A DNA stretch of 64,000 nt. It comes from Adiantum capillus-veneris (taxonomy: Eukaryota > Streptophyta > Polypodiopsida > Polypodiales > Pteridaceae). Shown in pieces: positions 23,305 to 33,450 of this stretch; position 1 is the stretch's first letter, and every line of letters begins with the position of its first letter. Position numbers and translations under genes: made by a program. The notes under the pieces are model-generated. The model did not search any database, was not told the DNA's origin, and worked only from the letters and a program-made list of their open reading frames with translations. The stretch lies in the NCBI GenBank assembly GCA_014529385.2, contig CM043947.1, positions 119,201,391 to 119,265,390 of the forward strand, in the 5' to 3' direction.

Positions 23305-24562
23305 TTGAAATCTATGCAGATTGTTTCCCTTTCCCAAGGGCTCACTCTTCCTATGGAACCCCTTTCCTTTGCTTTGTTACTTGTGCTGAAGTGTATACAA
23401 GATAGCGAAGCGTTAGCCTTAATTTTTGATGCCTCGAAGGATTCTAGTCTGTCTGTTGTACAACTTCTTTCTTTTGACCAATGGATGAAGGTTCTCGCTC
23501 ACCTTGTAAAGAATAAATTTGATGGTATCAACCTATTGATGGAATTTACCTCTAATTGGGATGGTATTTCCAAAGCCCATATGCAGGACTTAGCTTCCTT
23601 CTTGTCTAAGGGATCTGAAATATCCAATCTCCTCAAAAGCTTTTGTGGGCTTAGTCCCATCTTTATTACTGCTCCCTCTACTCCTATAGTCCCTCCACCT
23701 AACAGCCTCTTTTGTAGAGATGCTGCTGCTTTGGAAGCAGTAAAAGAATTTCAGAAGGACCTTTGTTCACTTAGTGAAGCTTCCCTTTTAGATATGGTGC
23801 CGAAAGTATCTAGGGCCTTTCCTTTTTCTTCCTTGCCAACCTGGCACCTGCCACTATTGAAGAATGCAAACTTAAAGTTCTTAAACAAATTCAGCTCTTG
23901 GATAAAGGTGATCTGATTAAAGCTCCGTTCAATATGAATTTCCCTGATGATAAAAAATGCAGTTCGAATATAGGTTTATATGCAAGAACCAAAGGTGCGA
24001 TGACCTTTTGTAAAAATAATACTGATTACTACACTGAAACAGTATGGAATGTGTGCAGAACTTACCTTAAGTGTGCATGCATATTTTTAGATCCTAAAGC
24101 TGCTTGCGAGTCGAGCATCATTTGATTTGACCATGCCATTTGGTACGCCCTCAACAATCTACCAAGTATCTTTCTTCACAAAGTAGAAGAGTTTCATCTC
24201 TCCCTCTTTTGCTCATGGCTTGGTGGACAAGCTAAGGAGCTGCTCTTAGCTTAAATAGGCTTCATTCAATACAGATCGATTATGTGTGATACCCTCCAAG
24301 AGCTTGGTTCTGATGAGTATGGCACATTGTTAACCACTTATGGAGGTTATAAAGGAATCAAAAGCATGGTTGGGCAAATCAAGCCTAATATTGATGATGA
24401 TTAAACTCAAGTCTCCAAACCCCCCAAGACTCTTGTCTCTCCGTCTGCTTCTTACACTTATTTCTTGACTCCCTCCTCCAGTGATTCTGGTTTTGGGAGA
24501 GGGAGAGGTAGAAGTTATGTTAGAGGCCGTGGTAGAAACCTACCAATTAGAAATATTTTGGA
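23305..24562 (+). pseudogene. Gag-like unclassified protein with C-terminal RGG box, broken
   Basis: Plus-strand coding resemblance in three linked pieces: an open frame at 23305-23916 (about 200 codons, helical, proline-rich middle, no known motif), a shift into 23898-24125 (CRTYLKCACIFLDPKA), then a frame with two stops to 24562. That last frame ends in GFGRGRGRSYVRGRGRN, an arginine-glycine RNA-binding tail. Composition (helical core, then basic nucleic-acid-binding tail) suits a capsid-like gag protein. The family is not recognised. An RT-related fragment follows at 24769, so the pair may be ORF1 and ORF2 of a retroelement. An endogenised viral nucleocapsid is an alternative that cannot be excluded. 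Confidence 0.4.
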
Positions 24563-24768
24563 TATGTAATGTGCAGGTACAAAGGAACGCTTGTGGAAGA
24601 CTTTACCTACCTCTGAAGGAAGAAGGTTGTAATATAATATTTTCACATTGCTTGTTTACTAGCAAGATTTTGGATTTCTTTACTCCCCAAGCTATCTTTA
24701 TAGAATGTTCTAGACATGTTTTTGGATCAACTTTGTTACTAAAGGATGTGATGTTTGGATGAAAATAC

Positions 24769-25074
24769 TTGCTGCCTATCAAGAATCTATTTTATTCTGA
24801 TGATGTCCTCCATAATGATGAGGTTCTTGTCTGCTCTTGTCACCTATTTTCGAAGTTTTGTAAGACTTTCACTAACTTTGGCTCACATGTTTGTACATCT
24901 AACATTGAAATCATATCTGATACTCCTATAAGGAACCTCTTGAGTAAAGGCTTGAATCATATTCCTCCTTTTCCACTAAATCCTCAGCTTGCCTTATTGG
25001 CTCTACTTGAATGCTTGACCGACTTGGCCTTAAAACTCCAACTGGAGGGAGATGCTCACATTCTACTTACCTGA
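24769..25074 (+). pseudogene. Fragment resembling the N-terminal region of a Penelope-like reverse transcriptase
   Basis: A 101-residue open frame with CSCHLF, GSHVCTSNIEII and IRNLLSKGLNHIP. This combination (Cys-x-Cys, then a GHV-type strand, then LLSKGLN) recalls, from memory of family patterns only, the segment before the RT core in Penelope-like and related retroelements. The RT core itself is missing: the frame ends just before the second copy of the duplicated block starts at 25089, so the duplication junction probably removed it. It is in the same orientation as the RGG-box protein upstream. Confidence 0.35.
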
Positions 25075-25088
25075 ACAACAACAAACTT

Positions 25089-28000
25089 TTGAGGTGGAAG
25101 AAACTGCACTAGCAGATACAACAGTTCTGAAAAACTGGCTTCATTGAATGTTCTACATAATAATATTGTGGCCCTTTGCCCATGGCTTCAGTTACCATCG
25201 CCAAACGGATATTGTTCCTAAAATGCTCTTGACCCCAAAGGCTCACCCGTGTCACTTTGTCATGATATGTCCACCACTTCGTTTGAGTTACAAATGTTTG
25301 TAATTGCAGAAATAAATGACGTTCGTAACGAGTAGTGTGGTTCTCTTAGTAGACTCACTTGATTGCTGAAGATGTGCAATGGATGTAGCTAAAACCTGAT
25401 CTTTATTATAAAACATAGCATATAAATATGTATGACACACCTGTTGACAAAGTAAGATGCTGGCTGTAAACTCTCAGAAAGCTACTCAAGACAGATAATG
25501 TGCACTTGTTTTTAAAAAATGAAAACGCCCGTCTTTTATAGACCTACATTGATACCTGAACCCAATGGGTATGGGTTTGAATTACCCAAACTAATTGACA
25601 TCTTTATTACATTATCTCACCTCGTAGTGATTGGCTGATGTCTAGTCTTGTAATTTGTCCAATTGGATAGCTTTTTGGCTATAGTCTCATGTGAGATATC
25701 GGTATTATAACTGATTGTTCATATCCACCCAGTGCGGGGAGCAATAGTTCTTAAGTAAGTATGTGGACCGAATATCGACCTTTCGAAAGCATGCAAAAAA
25801 ACCTTGCTATCTACTGCCATTTTGTTTAAGTGTGGCTCATAATAAGGTTTTTTTAATATTTCTTTGATGCTATTTCTTAATCTTCTTTTTACATTGGGCA
25901 TAAATGGTCTTTACCTAGTGTTCACCCTAATAATGCTTAATACTTTTATTACATTGCGTCTGAGAAGTCCTCTGCAAAGCGTTCTCTGTGAGTACCTGTC
26001 GCAAGTTAACTTCTGCATACTGTGAGTGCGTTAGTAGGCTAGTGCTGGAGCGATTGGATCTCAGCGTTGGCATCTCTCATCCGGATCTCGTGCTAATTGT
26101 AATCCCTAGAAAGGGGTCTTTAAGGCCGACCTCGATGGCGGGAATACCTAGCCGATTTTAGAGCCCTTCTGCTAAGGAGTGGCATCATCACCTATAAAAA
26201 CCTCAGAAGGTGAGTACTTATACTCACTTGGCATCACGTTCTGTGACTATTGTTGTGCGTTCAAATCTGGTTTGCTATTGTGACTTCATCATGCCGAAAA
26301 AAATCAGAAAGTATTGATGGAATCATCTTCATCTCCAAGTGTACAGGTTACCTATTTTTGCTGGTCTCTTGAAGCCTTAAAAACGTTGTGATCTGGACAA
26401 TTTTTGCTAAATTGAAGGTGCTTGTAGTGTATTAAACGCTGGTTAATTAGACAATTTTTTCAACTGACTCTATGGTTATGGGAAGTAGGTTTAACTGGTG
26501 TACTTGAAGAAATTGGGGAACTTTATCTATGGCTAATGGCTACCAGATCTCGAGACTATGACGTGGTGTCACTGGTTGGTTACTATGGTACAGCCAGTTT
26601 GGGGAAAATTTGATGAGGTTAATGGTGCATTTCGTATTGGAATAATGTGAATTATCTGTTAAGATGCTTAAAACTTGAAAGCTTTTTACTTGCATACATT
26701 TTTTGCCCGGTTTATTACCACTTACAAGGTATAACTTATGGATGCTGAATGCATATTGCCTTTAATGGGTTGGGTCACCATTTTTATAAAGTCCTAAGCA
26801 TGGCTATTTTGAATTTGGCCTTTACTTACTCTCTTTGTATCAGTACATAGGAGTATGATTGCATACCGGCATGATGTTGTGTGGAAAAATTAAAATAATT
26901 GGTTTCTCTAGCTTAATATGTAGACTTTGAATGAAATACTGATGGTATATTATGTACTCATAATTATGTGTGAAGGTCCTTTTTACTAAGCTGATGATGT
27001 CTTGGTGGTTTTTGTTTTTGGCTCAGTGACTATCCCTGGGAAGTAGACCTTCCCTGTAGGGCTTACTAACATTGAATCAGAACTTACTTAACATGTGGTT
27101 ACTCAGGAAAAAGAGTCGGCAGGTCTTTGGTCTTTCTGGCTTGTACTGGCTTGGATATTATTAAGCCTGGTATTATGACCTGGCCTACCGTACAGGTCGA
27201 CTTCATCTCCAAGTCTACTGGTTAAACTATATATTCGGCTATCTTGAAGCTTTAAAACAGTATAAGTTGGACTGTTTGGCTAAAAGGAAGATTCTTAAAC
27301 TAGATAAAGTGTAATGGTTTAAGCACCATTAATTAGACAGAATCTTTAAAATAACTCTATGGTTCTCGGATGTTGATTCTAGCTGGTTTATTTGAAGAAA
27401 TTAAGGAACTTGTTTTTATTGTTGAGAGTTGCCAAATCTCGAAACTATTCTTATGGTCTCACCACTTGGTTAATGAGGGACAGGCTGATATGGGAAAATT
27501 GGTTGAGGTGGTTTTTGAGCATCTGGAAAATGGGATATTTTAAATGGTTAAAATTAGAATGCCTTTTTGCCTACAGATGTTAATTGCCAAGTGGATCACC
27601 TCTCTAAGTGTTTAACGTGTGGATACTGATGCATCTTTCCTTTAATGGGTTGGGTCACCAACTTTATAAAATCTTAAGCATGGTTATCTCTAAAACTTAC
27701 CTTTACTTACTCTCATTTTATCAGTCGTAGCACAGTGATCACATACCTGCATGAGGATGTGTGGAAGAGTATAAAAATTATATCTCCAACATAGTGTGTA
27801 GACTTCGATGAATTGCTTATGATATATTTCGTACTCGTTAGTATGTGCTGGTCCTTTTACTAAGCTTGTGATGGTCTCTGTGCTTTTTTTGGTCTTGGTT
27901 GATTGCGTATCCCTTGTTAGTAGACATCCCCGACTGGTCTTACTATGATTGGAACATACTAGGAACATAAAACATGGGTTGTGGGTTACTCCGGGAAAAA

Positions 28001-29195
28001 GTGGTGGCTGGTCTCTGGTTTTTCTGGCTGGTATTGGCTAGGCTAGTATTAGCCTATTATTATGACCTACCCTGTTGAGCATGAACTCTAAGAATGGCAA
28101 GGCTTGACTGCACTAAAAAAGCAATTGTTTATCTATCCGATTTTTGTTTTTTCATCATAAAATGAACAAATCCGCTGTGGTTGGGTATATGTTGGTGGAA
28201 ACCAGTTGGTATGAGTAATGTTTTTGACTAGCAAGTATTTAGTACTTGCTTTTGGGAGGAATATGTCGACTATGACATTGGAAGAGATTTAAATGTTAAT
28301 ATGGCTAAAAGTATTTTTTAATATGATATTAATATAGTTTGTTAAATTTAGATTTTTTCCCCTGGATGCTCTACTAATCAAATTCATTACTATGCCGATC
28401 TGATGTTTATTGGTTTTGCTTTTGCTGATATACCACAGAGGTCCCTTTTAGGTGTTGTAAGTGGGATAAAATTCAAGCCCGAACTTTTTGCAAACAAAAA
28501 TCGGTTGCTACTTTATCTCCTCAAGAGGGTTTTTTCCGTTAAAATCTAATGGCTAGTATAGATTATTTGACTCATGCTTACTTGGACTTGCGACTATGGG
28601 GTATACTCTCCCCAACATAGGAAATGAATATGTTGAGTGTCGGTTTTTAAAAAAAAAACCTATATAGTTTTTGTTGTTTATGAAACGATGGTAAGGCATT
28701 AAAAAAAAGCTGGAACGAACTTAATGTATAGTAGCTATGAGGGGATTCTCACTCTCTTGGATAGATTGGCTAAAAATGGATTCCCATTATGGCTTTGTTT
28801 TAAATTTGAAAAAAACAACAACAAATTACATTTAGAAGAACTGTTTGTTTTTTCATTGTGGCATGGATAACAACTGGGATACTCAGCATCACCTGCGTAC
28901 GATCACGTGCTAACGAATTTTTTTCTTGTGGATAGGGATGCACGTGAGGGCTACCTTCTTTGATAAAAACATTCTGTTCTATGTGGTAGATGACTGGTGG
29001 TAGTTTAGGGACCTTGAAGCAACATCACTCCAGAATTTGGGATGACTGTTTCCCATGTTTTACTTTGTTATCTTCACTACCTTGTACAAAATTAATTTCA
29101 ACTGCAAATAAATTATTGTACAAATCCATTGTATTTTCCTAGAATTATTGGTCTGTGAACAGGTAGCGTTCGTTTGCGTATATATATATATATTT
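25089..29195. repeat. Block B of the CACTA internal duplication (uninterrupted)
   Basis: About 4.1 kb aligning with 13619-16317 plus 21443-22800. It preserves the sequence of block A before the Copia insertion, including the empty site near 27810. Internal units of the diverged tandem repeat start near 26330, 27110 and 28005. The ORF seen minus in block A is open at the position of its stop (GAA) but lacks the distal third. No other coding frame is supported. Confidence 0.88.
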
Positions 29196-29532
<337 letters not shown>

Positions 29533-29550
29533 GGTATACTTGTTTTGCAG

Positions 29551-29595
29551 AGAGCGTTGAAACTCAGATCTATAGATCTGAGTTTTTGACGCTCT
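29551..29595. repeat. Palindrome near the CACTA right end
   Basis: AACTCAGATCTA followed directly by TAGATCTGAGTT, a 24-bp perfect palindrome. It extends outward with near-complementary AGAGCGTTGA and TTGACGCTCT. It lies between the GA array and the subterminal repeats. Confidence 0.9.
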
Positions 29596-29618
29596 CGGAT
29601 TATTTTTACAGGGTCGGC

Positions 29619-29735
29619 ATCACTATACGCATCGCTATGAGCGTCGCTATGTGACAAAAAATATAGCGACGCTCATGGTGATGCCTATTATGACACTGAT
29701 ACTTTTTCACATTTCAACGTCGCATTACAATGTTG
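29619..29735. promoter_or_regulatory. CACTA right subterminal repeats with hairpin
   Basis: Several copies of CGTCGCTAT-type motifs. The perfect 14-bp arms ATGAGCGTCGCTAT (29637-29650) and ATAGCGACGCTCAT (29663-29676) form a hairpin with a 12-base loop. The same motif repeats near the left end, as expected of transposase or TnpA binding sites. Confidence 0.65.
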
Positions 29736-29741
29736 CTACAA

Positions 29742-29760
29742 TGAAGAATTTCTTGTAGTG
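29742..29760. repeat. CACTA right terminal inverted repeat
   Basis: TGAAGAATTTCTTGTAGTG, the complement of the left end with two mismatches, followed by the TAG target copy at 29761-29763. Confidence 0.9.
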
Positions 29761-29903
29761 TAGAATGATGGTTTGAAAATAAGTTAGTTCGCATGCAATT
29801 AGATGGAGCCGAAGTTGAGTAAACACTCAACAAGAAAGAACTTATGTTGGCTGCTAGTCAAGATGCAAATTGAACCACTAAAATCCACACACAACTCATC
29901 AAC

Positions 29904-29908
<5 letters not shown>

Positions 29909-29956
<48 letters not shown>

Positions 29957-30102
29957 AAGAGAGAGAAATAAGAAGAAGAGAAGTTTTAGGATTGTAGGAA
30001 TTACCCAGGAGACCTCAAAGATCTATTAGTAAACTCTTGTACTCATGTCCTATTATTCATGAGGCAATCAAGATAACCAATCTACTATCATTCATGATAA
30101 CC

Positions 30103-30160
<58 letters not shown>

Positions 30161-30315
30161 GGAGAGAGAGAAAGAAGAGAAGTTTTAGGATCGTAAGAAC
30201 TACCCCAAGAGACCTCAAAGATCTGAGTCAAGTCTATCTGTCAAGTCTTGAACTCAAGTCCTATTATTCATGAGGGAATAATAGGATAACCAATCTACTA
30301 TCATTTATGATAACC

Positions 30316-30400
<85 letters not shown>

Positions 30401-30457
30401 GTTATCCTTATTCATGAGGGAATAAGGATAACCAATCTACTATTATTTATGATAACC

Positions 30458-30538
<81 letters not shown>

Positions 30539-30600
30539 AGTTGTAGGATCGTAGGAACTACCCCAAGAGACCTCAAATATCTGAGTCAAGTCTTGAACTC
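29909..30600. repeat. Tandem units of about 150-200 bp built around (GA)n arrays
   Basis: Units combine CCTATTATTCATGAGG, GATAACCAATCTACTAT, a long (GA)n run (29909-29951, 30104-30157, 30318-30396, 30460-30534) and AACTACCCCAAGAGACCTCA. At least three complete or partial units are present. The same CCTATTATTCATGAGG word continues at 39321 after the Gypsy element and recurs at 42288. Confidence 0.9.
30396..30437. repeat. Perfect 18-bp-arm hairpin
   Basis: Arms GATTGGTTATCCTTATTC (30396-30413) and GAATAAGGATAACCAATC (30420-30437) with the six-base loop ATGAGG. It is made from the unit word GATAACCAATC in both orientations, so a short inverted duplication occurred within the tandem array. Confidence 0.95.
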
Positions 30601-30604
30601 ACGT

Positions 30605-31736
30605 TGTCAGGAGTTTTTTGGACCAAGGGATTGCGCATATGTACATACCCATGCATGGTGCATCAAATAAAGTATTGCCCATTTTCCAGAGCCAGGTGGT
30701 TACGTGGGGCCCACATGTGTACAGGTAGGACACCATGTACATAGTGCATCGATTTTCATCGTTACTAGTACCATTGTGTTTTTCTACAATAAGGAGGAGT
30801 TGGTAGCGTGTAAAACTTCTCGAGGAAGCTATCCGCGGGCCGACGACGTGAGGTCAGCAGGTGCGTCAGATGGCATCTAGTGGCGTCAGGAGGGCGAACG
30901 AGGTCAATATTTGCACGCGGATGAGGACGGACACAACGTGGGTGTTTTCTTGTGAGAGTTATGCAGAAAGGTCATTATTAGGACCACTTTTTGGGGCCAC
31001 TTCACATGGTGGCGAGATGCATTATTGGAAAAAAGCTGAGTGCCAGGTGTGCGAATGATGCAAAAAGGTGACAACTATGCACTGCGAGGTCAGTTTTTGG
31101 CCTGTTCGGGGTCCGTTTGAGGTCATCTAAAAGGCCAAGGGTGCCCAACTAATAAAGCTAAGTGTGGAAACTGAAAAAACTGAGAGAAGACCAGAAAAAA
31201 CGTGGAGAAGAGAGGAGGAACAGCAGCAGCTGTGTTTTGCTCATTTTGGAGCCTGTTTTGGCCGTAAAGTGCTCATCCGAGGTTGGATTTGAGCACTTTG
31301 ACATTGTAGACTGGGGTTTTGGGCCGTTCCGGACGCGATGGCGCCGTCCATTTTGCCAAATTCCTCACTCTTTTTCTGCTGTTTTTCTGTATAATCTTCA
31401 TCGGTGAGTGAAGCTTCTTAACCAATTTGAGATTGTATCTGGTATCTTTTACCCATATTGTGTGAGCTGTTTGCCCCATTGGTGTTGGCCCAAGCTCATT
31501 TGTATCTAAATATCAAAAATTCTCCTCTTTTGAGCTGAGTTTGTGTGTGTGTGTGTGTCTCTGTGTGGAGTGGGCAAGTGGATAGTCTCTCTCCTCTCAC
31601 TCCAGAGGTGTGTTCCCTGTCTCGGCCAGGTGTGTTGTGTAAGCCGAGTGGTGCCCCATAGTGTGTGTGTGTATCTTCCCAAGAGTGTGTGTCGGGTCGT
31701 TATAGAGGCGCTGTGTGTGTTTTCATCCCGCTCACA
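30605..31736 (+). repeat. Gypsy 5' LTR
   Basis: 1,132 bp with TG...CA ends; contains a GTGTGTGT-rich 3' part. Near-identical to 38184-39316. Confidence 0.95.
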
Positions 31737-31742
31737 TTCTTT

Positions 31743-31760
31743 TGGTGCCCCCACTGAGGA
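31743..31760 (+). other. Gypsy putative primer binding site
   Basis: TGGTGCCCCCACTGAGGA starts six bases inside the 5' LTR. TGGTGCC would pair with a tRNA ending GGCACCA; the tRNA species is not identified here. Confidence 0.55.
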
Positions 31761-32802
31761 TCTTCTTCGAGTACCTTCTGCTTCGAGCTTCGAGCTTCGA
31801 GCTTCGGGATTACAGGTTGCAGGTTGCAGATTACAGGTTACAGGTTACAGGTTACAGGAACAGGGACAGGGACAGGTACAGGTGATTCACACAGGTACAG
31901 GTAGCTGGAGTACAGTGATGTCACTTGCAGTTGTTGTGGGAATGCATCACTTGGCGCCTATTTGAGCGCATTGTCTGTTGGATTGTACGTTACTTGTAGA
32001 AACTGCCATTGTACGCCTTTGTGGAGCCATATATGGTTTTATTTGGCAGTCCCAGCCATTTCTGAGACTTGGTCTGGAAGATAGTCATTTCTGAGACTTG
32101 ACTATACGCGATTTGCATTAGCTTTCGTGTGAGGGTCGATAGCGTGAGGTTTTTATTGAGCTGGGGGATTCTCAAATGTGGAGATCCTTTCGGTGATACA
32201 GGTAGCTGGAGCACCCTTTTTGTGACCTCGCCATAGGCTATGTACTAGTGAGTCCTACTTGATGCTCGGGTTCTATTGTTGACAGTTTATGCATACATAG
32301 ACAGTCTATATTTTGGGTTCCTACTGCTCTACTTCTGGGGAAACTCTGTCGAAATTTTCCCAAGTTATGATGGCTGGTTTTTTGGTATTTTGAGCCATTT
32401 ATGCTGTTATGCTGCTGAAATTTTGGCAAAATCAGAGGTTGAGTCAGGTGTGCCTTCTTGGGAGCTTCATGGTTGGCTTTAATGGATGATCAAAATGGCC
32501 CTCAGTTCACTCCTTTTCATTTAACGCAAAGAATTCAGATTAATGTTCATGTGTCCAGGAAGATCTTTTTCCAGCAGCGCATAGTCTTTATGTTTGGGCC
32601 AAGAAGATTGAGAGAGATCCTGGAATGTCCTTTGCCTGTTGTCATTCCGATGATCAACTATGAAAACTCATTTGATGTGCATGTGTTTTTCCTTATCTAA
32701 AGTTGAGCTCCATTGAAGTTTCTAGGGATTGGGAAGTGAAAAGTTTTGGGTTCTTGCACGTGTGTTCGAAGGGGTTCTTAAAGCATCATAATTTGGGTAG
32801 CC
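31761..32802 (+). other. Gypsy leader with heptamer minisatellites
   Basis: About 1 kb untranslated leader. Near 31780-31808 CTTCGAG repeats in 7-bp steps. Near 31811-31860 ACAGGTT-type heptamers repeat, followed by GGGACA/GGTACA words. No conserved protein is seen. A short open frame near 32458-32700 has no recognisable domain. Confidence 0.7.
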
Positions 32803-33447
32803 ATGGCTTTCTCTTATCCCGAGTTTCATGGAAGAAGTGATGAAGATGTGGAAGAATTTTTGGAAAAGATGGAGGTTGCCTGCATTAGCAACCAGATTCA
32901 TGACCCTACGCAAATGTTACGCCTTCTCCAAATTTGTTTGAAGAGTGATGCACCAGCTTGGTCCAAAGCATTTGAAGAGGAGTTGCGTATGGCTGATCCA
33001 CCTATAAGATTGAGTTGGGACAATCTAAGGCATGGATTGGAAGTGGATTTTGTGAAGATAGAAGACCCTGACAAAGTGTGGCAAGAAGTACAGGCTTTGG
33101 TGCAAAAGGAAGGTGAGCCAGTAGATGCGTACATACGTAAGTTTTCATTGGCATGGGAGCGAATGTGCAAGGCTTTAGCACCACAGGTACCCCCGCCTGA
33201 CATGATGAAGAAGGACAGGTTCTTGGCTGGTCTTTGGGAGAATATACGTTGGAGAGTGGAGCTAAAGAAGCCTAGGACATATGAAGATGCACTAGAGGTA
33301 GCAAGGAACAAAGAGTGGAAGCTGAGGAAAATGAGCCAGTTAGGGGTGGAGTCTTTGCCAATGAGGTCTGAATTTCAGCCTATAGAGTCTTTACAAGGGC
33401 GCATGTCAGGGGTTCATCATGAACCAGTGGTTCCTGTTACTACTTAG
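32803..33447 (+). CDS. Gypsy gag (Retrotrans_gag), N-terminal part
   Basis: 214 residues from ATG at 32803 (MAFSYPEFHGRSDEDVEEFLE) with the retrotransposon-gag fold pattern: LRLLQICLKSDAPAWSKAFEE, then WDNLRHGLEVDF and AYIRKFSLAWERM, then LWENIRWRVELKKP. Gag forms the particle that packages element RNA. It ends at TAG (33445-33447). Translation continues in the same frame with the zinc knuckle two codons later, so the gag protein is probably cut short by a mutated CAG, or the codon is read through. Confidence 0.9.
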   Translation: MAFSYPEFHGRSDEDVEEFLEKMEVACISNQIHDPTQMLRLLQICLKSDAPAWSKAFEEELRMADPPIRLSWDNLRHGLEVDFVKIEDPDKVWQEVQALVQKEGEPVDAYIRKFSLAWERMCKALAPQVPPPDMMKKDRFLAGLWENIRWRVELKKPRTYEDALEVARNKEWKLRKMSQLGVESLPMRSEFQPIESLQGRMSGVHHEPVVPVTT

Positions 33448-33450
33448 GTT

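Noticed and set aside
13619-29195. The 4.1-kb direct repeats as giant LTRs of one retroelement
   Set aside because: No TG...CA ends, no primer site or polypurine tract at their inner edges, and the left repeat starts inside a minus-strand ORF. A tandem duplication explains it better.
31543-31965. Plus-strand frame starting in the Gypsy 5' LTR
   Set aside because: It crosses the LTR end, primer site and heptamer minisatellite, has no domain, and the 3' LTR version continues into unrelated flank.
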